Position numbers and translations under genes: made by a program
Notes under the pieces: model-generated
What the model was told of the DNA's origin: nothing
Databases searched by the model: none
Seen by the model: the letters and a program-made list of their open reading frames with translations, nothing else
Origin: Caprimulgus europaeus
Lineage: Eukaryota > Chordata > Aves > Caprimulgiformes > Caprimulgidae
Length of the DNA: 64,000 nt
Assembly (NCBI GenBank): GCA_907165065.1
Contig: OU015528.1
Coordinates: 30,526,515-30,590,514 of the forward strand
Reading direction: 5' to 3'
Shown here: in pieces, positions 35,101-49,800 of the stretch
How positions within the stretch are numbered: position 1 is the first letter of the stretch
How the letters are laid out: each line of letters opens with the position of its first letter

Positions 35101-38100
35101 ATCAAACCACACTCCCCAAGTAAGGCACCAGTTAAAACAGTCAGTTCTGTGGCCCATTGTTAAAAGCGCTTTCCATGCTCTCCTCAGCCATACTTGGAAT
35201 TGCTGTCTGTCTGCTGACCTTGAACAGTCAGACATATTGTCCCATTTTACTCTCTGCCTAGCAAGCAGTTCTTTCCTTTTGCACTTTAGCAGCATTGTGT
35301 CATATCAAGCATGCAACAATAGCTGTTGGCTGCTTCATGGAGACAAGAGAAAGCTGAAGCAGTGTGCAAGAGGTGCTACACCAGGAGGAAAAGCCTGACA
35401 AGGATGAGGCACTGTTATTACAGAAAAGTGGAGTGAGTACAAGGTATTTTCCAGCTGGTCAAGAACGGCTTTGAGTGAACTCAGGATGTGCTCAAAGAGA
35501 GGGAACTAGGATGATCCAAAGGGAAATGCCCCAAACTCTCTGAAGGCAGTCCAGCCATGGCTGCTGCAGCAGCCTCTCAAAATTCAAATAGCAGCAGGAG
35601 CTGAAAAATACATCAGTGTTACAAAAAGCACAGAAGGGGGGGTTGCTGGTAAGTAGGCTTCCTTGTACGAACCTTTAAAGAAGTTGCTGTGACGCACTGA
35701 TTTCAGAAAGGAAAAAGGATATTCCTAGCTCATTCAGCTGTATCAAGGCATCAGGTTCTGAGTTACAGAAAGAAAATTGAATGGTAAGTAAAAAGATAGC
35801 CATAATCATGGACAGGCAAAAGCATTGTAAGGGACTTTTCCCTCTTGGTGGAAATCTGGCAAGGTAAGTTTAAAAGTAGTAAGATTCATTCTTTCTTGCA
35901 ACAATGGGATCAGAAAGTCTACATAACAAACAAGCAAACAGCTACATCCCAGGTTAGGGGCTCTCTACATCATCAGCTATGGTTTAATATAATGGCTGGT
36001 AGCCTAGTCATAATGAATTTAGCAAAGCATGGCCTTCAGGGATAGGGTACATCTGGTACAAGTCTATTGTAGACAGCATGGCCAAAGATCTCTATAGCAA
36101 GGTATGGGATCCAGTAACTGACTGGGAGACCTTGAGTTTGGAGATGTGTCCCTTTGGAGAGGAGCTGTATGTTTTCAGGCAGAACAGGGTCTTTTCTCTT
36201 TTTAGTCTAATAAATTTCCTAATTAAACCAAACCAAGAAAGTTTCATGCCACAGCAATTCTAGATTGTCTGAATGCATATACCACCTGTATTACTACAAA
36301 TACATTACTGTGAATTAAAGCTGAGACCTGTCATTTAATCCAGCAGCTCTTGTGCATACTGCCTTTCACTTGGTAATCAGCATAAATTTAAGGCTGGCTA
36401 TCTGTTAAAAAATATTCTTTCACTCAGCTACGTATATTCCTAAAAAAGGGTCTTTTGTTCTTCCCACCACTGTTGTATTTTTGCATTAGTATTTATTGAT
36501 AGTTGTCTACCAGTGAATCATTCAATTGATTCCCTCGATACACTCTCAGGAAACGAATTTAAGTGAACCCAAGCCTAAATAATCTTTGTTGCACCAGGCA
36601 CTAGCATCTTTGCAGCATTGAAATTCTGTAATATATTGTCAAGAGTGCACATCCTCTGTACTCGGTCAGTTATGGGTTCAGCCTAAGAGATCCCTAGTTT
36701 GTAAAGCCAAAACTGATACAGGTGTAAAACTACATCTCATTTTGTGCATGTGCTGTAAAATATAAACTGTTCTTAATAAAAAAATAGTGTTATTTCATGT
36801 TGCTTGTCTGAAAACTAGGCATACCATGGACAATGCTTATATATTTATTATGCAAGAGAAAGAAGACAAATAGGATGAGTGAAAAAGACAGCTCATCATC
36901 CCAATAGCCTATAATTCAAAGTGCATAGTGCCAGGAGAATACATCTTGGTATGTATTTGGACAGCCATAGTCTTAGAACTCCATCCATGTACAGTTTATA
37001 AGCTATGTTGGGGATCAGAATATGCACACTCATTTTTTGGAAGAATGGCACCCAGAGGAGGACAGACTCAGCTTGCACACATCTAGCCTGCCTTTCAGGC
37101 TGAATACATAAGTTATTCCCTCTGGTTCATAACCTTCATGCTGATTTCCCTGCCCACTCTAGTGTCTGGCAAATAATTTGTACCCATTGGCAATGTGTGT
37201 AAGAACTGCTCCTCCAGTCACCAGTGCACAGAACCAACAGCCAAGAGTTCCCACTGCTCAAGGAGATCATTATGGCCTGGCAGTTCAGTCTTCCAGATAA
37301 CTGTGGTGGTCTATGGAGGAAGAAAACTTTGGAAACTTTGGAAACCATGGTTGTTCAGACATTGGAAACAACCTTGGCTGTTTAACTGTGTGCACCTCTG
37401 TGAATACTAATAAAGCAAGCTTTATAAACAGCCATGCAATCTCTAAATTAAGGCATGACTGGAAACAGAACACAGGCATTCCCTGTTTTCATCTTTTGTT
37501 AGATTCTTGGGACTACCATGGGTAACCAGATGAAAATGAGATGTGCAGAAAACTCTCAGTTCTTCATTAGTAGGAAAACAATAAATTGATAGAAAATGCT
37601 CTTCACCTAGAGGGGTCTTTCAGGCTTATATGTATTGTTTCTTTGTGTTCACCTTACTTACTACTGACTAACCAGCTTGGAGCCAACAATTTCTGTTAAT
37701 GCTTGTTTTATTTAAATGCATGGAGTTAGATTAGCAGGACCTCCATGTAAAAAAAAAATTTATGAAAATTAACACTCTCTCCCCCTCCCAAACCTAACTT
37801 CCTGATAAAATAAGGAATTTATTTACAATTGGGCTTTGCCTTTATAGCAAGACTTTAGCTTGGGTTTGGGACAATGCAGTGAAACCAGCCCCTGTTTAAT
37901 GTAGAGGGTGTTCTGCAGCAGCATGACAGGATGGATCCAGATGACCTATATCACATTTGTTGGAGATGCTCTTACATCCTGCAAGGAGAAAGACTGAAAG
38001 TATTCAGTCAGACTTCATGTCAGTCTGGTTAAAAAGCTTCAGGCTAAAAATGAGTTACAAGAAATTTAATCATGCCTTATAAAATATAAAAACTTTCCTG

Positions 38101-41100
38101 TTCAAATCAAGTTTTTGTAATAGCTAACGTAAAACTTTGTTCTCCTCTTCTACTTTAGCTGTGGGTCTAGTCAGTTATTTCAGAAAAACAGTATGAAATC
38201 AACACAGTTTGGGGGAAAATAAACAGTATACAAAGTCAATATGCTAAATACATTTACAAGAATATTTTTTGCAATAGAGACACTCATTTAAGCCTTAATC
38301 TGTAGGCAATGTAGACAAGTGTTAAGTACATTTGCCTCTATTAATCCAAAAATAGATATTGCAAATAGAAAGTTTTGCCTGCCCTGCTTTAACATTCAGC
38401 TACAGTTCCAGTATTTTAATTTCTGAAATGGAAAATATTGGTACATTAAAAAGCCCCTTAAATCTATTTGACACAAAATGTAACAAAGTCTGTATGATCA
38501 CATACTTTGTTCTCATCACATAGCTGTAATGCCTAGCATAGTTATTATAAAGATAAAAGTAAAAACTGCTCTTGGTGAGAAAATGGAGAATAGTTAAAAT
38601 ATATTAAGTGATATAATTAGTGTGCCTAATTAAACAGGAACTCCATCACGTGTGATAAATAGTATACAGATAAAGGAACAATTGTCATGCAGAATTTTGT
38701 TTCTACATGAACCTTTGGGACATAGACCAAGGCATAAAACTGTCAAGCTATTACATCTAACATGGTGATTATAATAAAATGAAATTCTACTTCATTTTAT
38801 TCCTGGAATAAGATAAAGAATAGAAAAAAATTGTCCACATTATTCTTATGTCGTAGAGTGCAATGTCAAAGGAATTATTTCGTGCTTGGACTGTGAGTGA
38901 TGGGATAAATTAAGCCAAATAAGGTAAGTCTGCTCTTCTCATCTGTGCAGTCAAGCTTAGGGAAATGATGAAACTGTACTCTGTCTTGAACCAGTCTGCC
39001 ATCAAAAGGGGCAGCTTCACCCTCCCCAGCCCTTCTAGCCAAGGATCTCCCACTTATGGTAGCAGAGCAGCTTTAGATTAAGTTAGGCCAGTTGTAAAAC
39101 TACATCCTCAAAAGTGCTTTCTTAAATGTTTTCCCTTTGGACAAATCCAGTAACTCGGTAAACTGTATAAATCACCTAGGTGACATAGGAATTACTGCAG
39201 CTAACAACACCAAAGTGTTTCTGCGTAGGGCAGATAGCTGCAGAATGCTGCTTTCCTGCAAAATGTATGAGAAATGCAGTTTAAAAATAGATGCCATTGC
39301 ACAATCCTCACACAACATGTAGAAATTCTCACAAGCATTGGAGCCCTGACCACTTCCCTAAATCATTCAAGAAATACTGAAGTTGATTCAAGAGAGAAAG
39401 GAGTGCTCTCATAAAGCTGCCAGTAATGTAACCAGGGCATGAACTTATACTAAGATATTTATGCCTTTGGTATTGTAGTACAGAGCAGAAGCTCTCATTT
39501 TGAAGGGAGATATTAAGTCCAATGCAGTTCATACCAAACCAGGTACTAAGTGTCCTCCCCGCTCTCTGATTCAACCTCCCTCAGCTAGTCTGTGAGTTTC
39601 CATGCCAGCTTTCTTCCCTGAATGCTGCTATCATTTCTCATACACGATTCTGGGCTACATACACACTATTTTCTTTCAGTATTCACCACTTCTTCACTTG
39701 CTTTCCAATTACTTGGCTCAACCATCTCAGCACCAAGCAGTCTAATTTAATCAAACTTGATAACAGCATGGCACTGTCAATTAGCTAAATGCCTTCTCAG
39801 AGACTATCTTTCTCAGACGGTGCCTCTTGCATTCCCATCTACATCTAGGAGTAATGGACCTACTCAAACTCTATGGTAAGAATCTTTCATGTAAGTTTTG
39901 CTTGTGTGATTAAAATTCTATTTACTCTACTACTTCAGTGCAAATGGAGATCCCCCTATTGAAATCTACCAACTAGACAGGGTTGTGGTTAGTGCCCTGA
40001 GGGCATGACCCAGAGCAGCAGGGTGTCCTGTGGCTGCCACAAAGAACTCGGTCACATACTCAGCCAAGACATAGGTGTGCAACAAACAACACACACTCTG
40101 TGAGGCATCTGGGAAATCCCTCTGTCCATGGACAATAGCAAGGGACAGAAGGAAAATGAGAATGGAGGCCACTGCGGAAGAGGTGGGCTCCTAAGAGACA
40201 AACTCTATGAATGAAAAAAAACCCAAGAAGATACCCAGGGTCACAAAACCAAGCAGGCTCCTACCTTCCAAGAAAAGAGGCTCACTACTAATTGCAGTTT
40301 TACAGCAGCAGTTGTAAGAAGGCAAGTGCAGACATAGACAATCGACTGGCCATGTTTTATTCTGAAAAGAGTTTAACTCGGTGAATTGAAGCTAGAAAGG
40401 GCCCATGTCCTTCACCTTAGCTACTCTTGTGTCCAACCTCAATCATGAAGCAAGAATTGTCATGCTGAATTGCAGTCTGAGATAGAGTAGAAATATTCCC
40501 TGAGCACTTTTGAGGACTGTGCTCCACTGCTACAGACTAGGCTGCCTCTCCTCTCCAATAATTCATCACCTTCCTGGTTCTTCTGTAGAGGGAATAACTT
40601 TGGTCTAGGTAAAAAGCAGCTTTTGCTAACCTACACTGTCATGGATTCCATGTAATATTACTTTGCAGGTGAAATAGGTTACCTAGACCCAAATAGGACT
40701 AAAGGAAGTTGTGTCCTAGGGATGAGGAAGTGGAGGAACATGTAACATGTAACATGTAAACATGTACAATCTCACATGTACATGTTCCTGTAAACATGTG
40801 GAGAAATTGCTTTTGATCCAAGGTCAACTGCACAGCAGAGAAATGCAGAGGACCAGTTTAAGGGGATCATCCCCAAGCGTCTAAGTTAGGGCAGATGAAT
40901 CCCAGTCAAAAACCATTGGGAAGCCCTATGGATTAGTTGTTAAATTCGTCAAGACTCAAAACTTGGACTCTGGTTGTGCGGCTGAAGGGATAATCCCTCT
41001 GACATCAGTTTCCTGGGAATTACCAGGAAGAAAGCAAAGAGCATGCCAAAGTGCAAGTGATACTTGACTAGCTGAATGTGATTATTTGGCATTTCCAAAA

Positions 41101-43192
41101 CTTTTGGGACTTCGTGGCAACTTTATGCCCTAGGAAGCATTTACCTTTATAGAATTTCACACAGTAAACATGGCTTCTGGATTTCTGTCTGTTGTGGCAA
41201 TGTTAGCCAGGCCTGATCAGAGTTGCAGTTAGCTTGAAATGCTCAGTGAGATGTTTGTTTCTACTTGGTTCCCACTGCAAGGTGCTGTGACAGTCTCGGC
41301 TGCTGGTGTTGGCCCAGACTGCCTTGCCTGCACTGAATTCAGGTTGTGGCGATGGAGGCAAGAAGTACACCAGCATGTACACTCCTCAAGGGCTGCCACA
41401 GCTTGCAGAAACATGCTCGCGGAAGCATGGCATCATGCCAGCTCGTGCAGTGCCTGCTGTGTTCAAATAGAAGAAACAAACTGGTTTTGCTCCTGTCACC
41501 TCCCTTGCCCAGCAAACTCCCAACCAGCTTTTGGCAGATGCAAGACAAGCAGAACATTGACATCTGAAATGCTAATAGGTTCTCCAAAGGACGTGACAGA
41601 GACTATACCTGCCCCTTTTCATCCTTTCCCCCATTCTTTTAGTAACAGTCCTACAAGCTGCACCGTACCAGTTACCATCCTGCTGACCAATGCATAGGGA
41701 AGAGCTGGTTCCATGATCCTGTCTCCTTCCAGTCATGCTGCACCCCTGGTAGATGCCTGAGCCAGCCTGAGGCCACCCTTTGCCTGCTGCAGGGCCCCAG
41801 AATTATTGAGATTCCAAAACTTCCTCAGTATCCCCACAGACACCTTTCTTTCCTCACCCAGAACTGTAAAAAGAGGAAAATAAAGGTTTTATTAGAAGCA
41901 ATAAAAGGGATGGCATTTATCTTACAAAAAGCTACCAAGTAAGCAACTACAGCTGAGTTATGGCAGGCTACAATTAGCTTAAAATTAATATAGTAAAAGT
42001 GTCAAATTTCAGTCATTATATGAGAGAAATCTAATAAGAATATAAAAGTTTGTCTAGACATTGTCAGATGTCAGACTACCAAGATAGAAATTTATTTTTT
42101 AGTAGTATCACAGAATATACTAATATTGAATCAGTTAAACCACAAACCATGTTAAAAGCCCAAAATCTTAATTTCAGATCACAGGTGAAAGCTAACCTGC
42201 ATCTATATGGGCCTATATATTATACACTTTAGAAATATTTTTAAAAGCCTCTTATACATGGTAAATTAAGTTGTTACAGCTCCATACTGAATATACACAG
42301 GCATCATCTGCCCTGCATAACACCAGCATGCTTCAGGATGCCACAATATGCTCCATTTAAAAAAGCAGAAGGAGCTCTCCCTTCCCTTCTTTCCCTGCAT
42401 TTTCATGCCAAAAATACTCCCTTTGCATTCCTCATTACAGCAGATTTAGGTTGCTGTTATCTTTATAATTAAAGATTAAAATAAGACAGCAACAGTAATA
42501 TCTCTGATCATAAGCTGTTGTGGGGAAATGTAAAGAAAAAATTCATAAGTTTTCGTGAATTTTACAGAAAATTACACAGCATGTCCTACATGCAAGCATA
42601 GGGACGATTTTTTTTTATCTACCATGGCACTAACAGTGGACAACGCCTTTCCATACCATTGCTTGCAACTGTCAAATCTCAGACATTTCAGCCAGACACT
42701 TCTTAATGTCTAAAGGCTTGTAAAGCACTAGTTACTTTGTGATATGTAGATAACTATTGGGCAGTGACCTACAATTAAGGCATTAAAGTGTGTAATTTCC
42801 TACTGATGTTGGTAGCCAAGTTATTTTGGATTTCAAAAACATGTCAACTACCTACTGGTAAACTTCCAGTTTTATTTAAAAAAATTGTATATTCAATGAT
42901 AGACAACCTTTTTCCATTCCTAGAAGGAGGTTCTGCTGATGTCTGGAGTCTTTAATCTATTTTTATTACTGATAATTCCTAAGTCGTTCACTGTCTTAGC
43001 AACCCATTTGGCAAGATGCATGGTGTAAGGACTTAATTTGCTAAACCAGAGTTGAACTGTTCTTCTGTATTTCAGGAAAGAGATGGAAGTTCCAATGGAC
43101 CATCTACCCCCATTTTACACTCTTTTGAATGAAGAATAGGAAATCTTATATGGCATGGTTGATTTCAAGATTGCTAAGAAAGACTTTGAATC
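32151..43192. other. Intergenic, no gene seen
   Basis: About 11 kb of AT-rich DNA. The longest open frame is at 34700-35398 (plus, 232 codons, beginning at TTG). It has no domain, signal or repeat that I recognise and is judged to be chance. A cluster of ACATGT motifs lies at 40738-40799. A short minus frame at 39966-40172 begins with a hydrophobic stretch but has no assignable function. Confidence 0.55.
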
Positions 43193-43816
43193 CCTTTTGT
43201 TCTGGTTTCACTAGGACAGAGATAATTTTCTAGTAGATGGAGTAGCACTGTGTTTTGGTTTAAATATGAGATTTGTTATGAGAAGAATGTTGATAATATA
43301 CTGAACGTTTTTAGTTGTTGCTACTTAAAACCAGGGACTTTCCAGCTTTCTATGTTTTGCTAGTCTGCAACTGCAGAAGAAACTCAGGGGGTGAGGGGAG
43401 GCATAGTAAATTAGCAAGCCCAAATTGGCATTTGGATATGCCAATGGGATATTCTGCATTATATAATGTAATGTACAGTATATTAATGACATTTGACTAG
43501 AAAGCTCGGGGATCTCTCAGTCCCTCTCTCTTTGGGGATTGTGGTTTTGGTTTCGGGATTGTCTCTGCTCCAGGATCACTAGCAATAGTGAGCAATTGGA
43601 CTGTGCATCACTCATTTGTATATTCCATTATTACTGTTATTATCATTATTATTTAAATTTCAATTTTATTTCAATTATTAAATTGTTCTTATCTCAACCC
43701 ATGAGTTTTCTCACTTTCACCCTCCTGATTCTCTCCTCCATTTGCTGGGCAGTGGAGGGTGAGCGAGCAGCTGTTTGGTGTTTGGCTGTCAGACAGGCTA
43801 AAACCACCACGCCTTT
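43193..43816 (+). mobile_element. Solo LTR with 5-bp target site duplication
   Basis: The LTR proper is 43198-43811. It begins TGTTCTGGTTTCACTAGGAC and ends near CTAAAACCACCACG. It is flanked by a perfect CCTTT direct repeat (43193-43197 and 43812-43816), the 5-bp duplication usual for ERVL. The internal layout (AATGTTGATAATATACTGA, GAGCAATTGGACTGTGCATC, TTATCTCAACCCATGAGTTT) matches the family of the 19.3- and 62.2-kb copies, although it is more diverged, so it is a related older subfamily. There is no internal coding region. Confidence 0.9.
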
Positions 43817-46800
43817 CTAGTCCTTAGAGCAAAATAAGCATTTTTTTAAGGTTCAATCTGTCTTAGAGAAGATTTAGGAATCAGCTATATTGAACCTTCT
43901 TCTTTCACGCAGCCTTCTATTCTCAAGACAATCTTAGTTTGAGCTGTTTCCTAGACTCCTGAGTGAAAGAAAGTGCATTGAGGATATATCTTTTTCTATA
44001 AGCACTTGTTTTGCTTTGTCTTTGGCAGGACTGTGAATTTGTCTTTTCTTGTTCTTGCTTGCACATACTCACTAGAGAGATTCACTGGTGTTTCCAGACT
44101 TTGGAACGGAGAAACAGAAGATTTGGGTGACAAGAGAGAGGAGGGCCAAGGGAAGAGCTCAGAGAAGCAGCAGCACTCCTGAGATATTGTACATATGTGG
44201 ACAAAACATATAGATGCACATCAAGGATCTGTCCCCCTTTTTATCACAAAACTCAGCATTGCCACCATAAAAGTTAACGTCTGGCCAGGAATTCCTACAC
44301 CTTCTCAACTTCACACTCCTCTCTCCCTTTTTCATGCCAGTAACACAGACCTATGAGTTTCCCATGAGAGTGCTCACCAAACAGTCCCATCTAAACCCAG
44401 CAGTTTCTCTCAGACAGGATCCCAAGCATCAGTTAGGAGACTGCATAGATGACACCATCAGGTTTCTCGTCCACACAGCTGACACAGTATTACACTGTAG
44501 GCACCTTATTTAGAAGTGGCTCATTTCAGAACACTGATGATTAACATGAAGACACCTAGACAGAGCAATGAAAATGACTTCCAGCCAACCAGGCAAACAT
44601 GGAGACAAGGGGAAGCCAAAAAGGGGCCAGATTGGCAGCCAGGGTACATAATCTCTTGAGCAGGGCAATGCCAAGGGACAGTGTGGTGTGGGGGTAAGTT
44701 GCAACGGGGAGAGGAAGAGCAGAAGTGCACACCCTTAGGGAGAAAGCGATAAATCCAGTGAGAAATTGCCAAATTCAGATATGTGAGGCAACTTTAGCAG
44801 TCTTCCAGGACTTCTCTGACAACTCTCCGTACTGATCTATTCTGAAAGCATCTGCTGTAGACCAATCTCATCTAAAAATCTCTTAGAAAAATTTGACCTC
44901 TTCAATTTTTCATTCTATTAGACTTCCCATTCAAAATTCTACTCTTCCTGATGCCTACATATTTCTATGGTCAATGACTACATTTCTTAAGTAAAATTTG
45001 TATAATCTGGTCCAGTAATTCCAGGGTTTTCAACTAAAGCAGCTGTAATCATAACTTTTAACACAGAAATGCTCTCTGCAAAAGAATTCTACATTGTGAT
45101 GTTTATACTAAGCAGTCTTGTCTGTATAATTTAACAGTTCACAGCTACATGAAGGACCATACTCAACAAGGCTGAGTTTTTTCATTCCTTTGCAATAACC
45201 AACGATTGGCTTAACCATTTTTGTTAAAAAAATTACATAGCATATTACAGTTGAACTGAAAACTTATAGATGTAAGACTAAGAAATTTTCACATTGTTTA
45301 CTACTTGCCTTTACAGTGTGCTGAAATACAGCAATCATTTAACTGCCAGTAGAGCCATCATAAAATATTTCTCTACAGTTTTTATCCTACAGTTGCAGTC
45401 ATTGCAGCTTTCTCTAGCTCAAGATAAATTTGTTGCTATACTTGTAGAAGCTTTAGTTTGCAAGTTTCCTTAAAACAGTGACTTTTCTTTTGGTAACAGG
45501 AATGGATTTATTCCTCCCAGTAGCTTCAGAAAAGTTCCTAAAAGGCACTTTTCTGTATGGAAGTTTCAGATCCACTGGGAGTTATTCCATGTACATATGA
45601 TGGCATCGATTTTCCTATCCATATATAAAACTTCTTCATGGAGGGATCTGTAAGAATAAGGACCGTCACCAACACAATATTGGGCCAATCAATATTCACT
45701 TCACCTCACCCCCCACAGCCGCTCAGCCCTTTGATCTCCAGCACACAGCACTGGAGTGTCCCAACCCCAGTGGAAGGTATTTGTGTTGAAAAATTTACTA
45801 AAGCCTGCTACAGAGACCTACTGCCAGGCAGGCCTGCAGGACAGATTGCCTCGTACAGCGACATGGAAGTGCAGCACACCTCATGGTCCACTGACAAAGT
45901 CTATAGCTGGTTGTAGCTTTGCAGAGGGAAATGTTAGGCCAGCAAAATACAGGAGGAGGATCCTGCCAGCTGACGCTGGCAACCAAAATGCTACTAGATA
46001 TCCACTTCATATCAGTGTCAAGTGAAGGCTCTAGGGAAAAACAGAAAACAAACAGCAAAAAGAGTCATGTTGAACCATTTGGCTTACTCCAAAAAACAGA
46101 GATAGTTCCTAAAGTGTAATTGAAAAAATGTTATTTTTTCCATCAGCAAGCATCAATTCAGCCAGCATAAAATTGTGAAGGTACTAAACATAAATATTGA
46201 GGGAAGGGGAGTAAAGTATTTTAACTTATCCTGTTTCAGTTCACACAAAATTGAATTTTAAATTGATTTGAACTTCGTCTATTTAATTTTATGCTGTGCT
46301 TCAGTAGAGTCCTCCAGCAAAGTCATTTCTACTGAGATGAATCCCAGCACTACTGGGATTCTGGATTTAGTAACTTTCTGTACATAATTGCAGGAAGCTT
46401 GACACTTTGATGCACAACTAATTTATAAACATATTTTGAGTGCATATCTTCTGATTGAAATACATTATTAATGTGCTTTGCAAGTTGATGAAGAAACCTT
46501 GTATTACCAAACTAATTGTTGCAAGCAGCAAGTTAAACAAAGTAGGGAAATAAATTGGTGCCCACTTGGTCTACAATTGAGGCATAGGAATATCTCTTTT
46601 GCTCCTTTTACACTGCATGGATGTCTGATAAATATAGCCAAACTTCTAAAATTCTTTGAACGAACTGTGATCTTCCATTTTTAAGCCATTAACTTTCAAA
46701 ACACATTGCTTTAACTGTACCTTTTTCTGTATTACTCTGAGAGGATGCAATTCACCTGTAGAGGCAAAGTTTGAACACCGGTTTTAAGAACATAGTTGAG

Positions 46801-49800
46801 AGCAACCACAATATATTCCTTTATAGTGGACAAAACATAGCCTATACATCCTGAGCAGAAACTGACTTTAATCCCAGTAAATCCTATTTTAGGTAGAAGG
46901 CTATCAACATTATTAAATCAGTATGCTATTAGGTAAAACAGCAGCAGCACAGCAACAGTAGTGGCATTATTCATTAGTTGGTCCCAAAATGAAAACAGAA
47001 CTATGATGTCTCTATTCCCTGGTGTCTCATATTGCTTAATGGGGCACCATTAGGGTGCAGTAATCGATTTTCAAGTAGGACTAGTTCACCTGCACAGCTC
47101 TGAGACAAACAGTGGCGTTTGCCCCAGCCTACGAAAGAGCAGGACAGGTCCCTGGAAAATCTGCCTCAATCTCTCTTTGATTTGCCAGCTCTAGTCCCTC
47201 TAGTCCATCTTGAAGAAGGTGATTCCTCAAGGAATACCATCTAAACACAGACGACTCACCTTGCTAGGGAGTCCAGGGCTTTAGACATTTCTCTGCAAAA
47301 GAGAAGCAAAATGCTTGGCGTGCTCACTCCCTTAAGGAGTAAGCTCCCAGCTCAGCTCCGAAGCTTCCCAGCTGCCCAGTGCCAGTCAGGCTGCCGGCCT
47401 CTCATCTCATGTCCTCATGCCCATTGTCCACTGAGTTCTTTATCCAGTTCCCCATGACCTAGAGGTCTCAGACCAGACCTCGCATAGTTTATACTACAAA
47501 AGAGCTTTGTGAGAGGTCGGTAATATCCAAATCAACGTCTGTAAGTCAGCCAGTGCATCTTTGACTTCCCAAAGGGCAAGCACTGAATACCTCTACAGCT
47601 AAACAACCAGCTACATCTTCTACAGACATTCCTACTAAATGGGTGTGGTGCCTGCATGAACATTTCCACACTGCCAAGTAAAACAGCACCAAAGTTGTGC
47701 TTTGGAGCACAAAACCTCAGTTACTCACACTGTAGAATTGCTGGTTTAGTCTCAGCCTTTGCTGCTGGTCCATTCACTGAGGCAGTGCCAGAGCCAGCCC
47801 AGTGCCCCCCACTCTGCTCCAGGGCATGTCATCCATGTCTTTGCACCAGAAATGGAGGCACATTGCTCCAGCTGGGTGTCTCATGCCAACCAAGCTAGCA
47901 GCAGCAAGTGTCTGCATTCACAGAGCTTTCGGTGCACTCATCACCACCACCTCGACATGGCCAGACACTTTTACTCCAGCCCAGCCCACAGACGGGCCTC
48001 ACTGACAACTCAGCTCACAGACCCCATCGCCACTGCAGCTGGATAGACCAGGGGTGACCAAGGACAGTTTGCCTACAACCAGTTGCCCCACATATGGCCC
48101 TCAAAGGACATCTCGTTTTCCTCCACTCTCTTTCTGCTTCCCCATTCCACTCGAGTGATGGGAGCAGCGCAAGAGCTTGCCTGGAGAAGCTCAGCTGGCC
48201 AGGGGCAGTGGGCAGCCCAGCTGGCATGAGGCACTGTGGAGCAGCCACCTGCCTGGGTTCTCCACACAGGTGGGAGCACGTCCTGGCCCACTCTCCTGGG
48301 CAGGCTGGGGAGAAACATGGCCTCACAGTTTTCTCCTTGCAGGAGAAGAGATATATCAGGTGTTCAAAGGCAGTCACTGACATTCCTTGGGAAACAGCAA
48401 ATGGCTGCAAAGGCACTAGGAGGAGAACAATGGACCTTAAAGATTCTATTATTGTTATTAACAAATTGCCAACTCCCCTTGGCAATCCCACAAGTGCTGC
48501 AGCCGCTCATACCAACATCCCTCCCACACACACTCAAACCTGCGTGCACACATGGTACCACACTGTGAAAATACTGCTCTGAGGGGTGCAAAGAAGCCCT
48601 CCTGGTCTTTGCGTGGATTTCAGGATTAGTAACAGAAACCTTTCCACGGGACACTGTAGGAATGCATGATGCTCTAAAGAGACAGATGCTTTATTGGGAT
48701 ACAGAGGACATGGCACAGAAACAGGAGATTCCTTGTGGCTCCTCTCTACAGGATGATCCTGTCCCAGGCAGTGGATCCAGGCCATTCCCCAACCACTGTG
48801 CAGGAGTACATTTCAAAAATTTAAGTAGCGTGTGTGGGGCCTGGGGATGCAAAGCACCAAGCAATTACAGCTTGTCAAAGTTACAATGAGTATGTTGAGC
48901 TGCTCTGGATGGGTGACTTGTACAATGGTATCACTGCTCTGCCTGTCTCCCCATGATTGAGGGACTGCCATGCTGCAGGATTACCTTTCCAAAATCACCA
49001 CATCCCAGTCTGGGATAGCTGAAGAGGACTCCGGAAGGAGTTGCAAACCACTGTTGAGGCCATCTCTTAGCCCACCAGAGCTGGGAGCAGAATGGTTGTG
49101 TTGCTCCTATGATTTGTCATTCTCTTCAATCCACTTTGTTTTAAGCTCCCTATGTTGCATTTATGACCAGAGTCCTGTAACTATTTTCTCCAGAGAGCAT
49201 GATCCTAAATAGCTGTCAGAGACTAAGGAAGTCAGGTCAGACTGATCCAATTGTACACATAAAGTCACCCTGTCTTCCATCTATTCATAGCAGAGCTCAA
49301 TTCTCTTTGTGAAAATGGAGGATGTCTTAGGAGCTGCATGCTGACTAACCAGATGGAGTGGAAGAGGAGAGACAGCAGTGTGAGGGCAAGCCCTTGAGCA
49401 AGAAGTTCCTAAGGGACTCTGGGATCCAGCTGATACCATCTTCTTCCAAGTTGTGTAATGGCTTTAACACCTTTCCTGCACAGTAAGAATGTCTGGTCCT
49501 ATGACACTGATCATCTTCAAACTGCTCTTAGTCACTTGGAATGTGTTATAGACAGCACAGAACTGCCACTGTCTCTTTGAAGAGGCAGCAGCATAAAGAT
49601 TAGAGCAGATATAGGATCCTAGAGGATTTTCTGCCATATATTGTCCATAATACAGAAATAAGAGCTGATTTAGATTATACCTCTGAGCTTCTTATGTGTG
49701 TCTTGTTGATAAGAGCTCCTATTAAATGGAGAAATGGCAAAAATAAAATTTCTCTTGTTAATTAAGTCTACAGTTTTCCATCATTAACTTAGTGTCTGTT

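Noticed and set aside
34700..35398. 232-codon plus-strand open frame
   Set aside because: It starts at TTG and shows no domain, signal peptide or repeats. A frame only somewhat above the longest expected by chance in 64 kb is not enough support.
48048..48110. CAGGGGTGACCAAGGAC with TATGGCCCTC, like a hAT left end
   Set aside because: No matching inverted end or 8-bp duplication could be found nearby, so a second hAT element is not supported.
47650..48660. Several overlapping open frames on both strands in a GC-richer stretch
   Set aside because: They overlap in many frames with no domain or splice structure, as expected from low stop density rather than coding.
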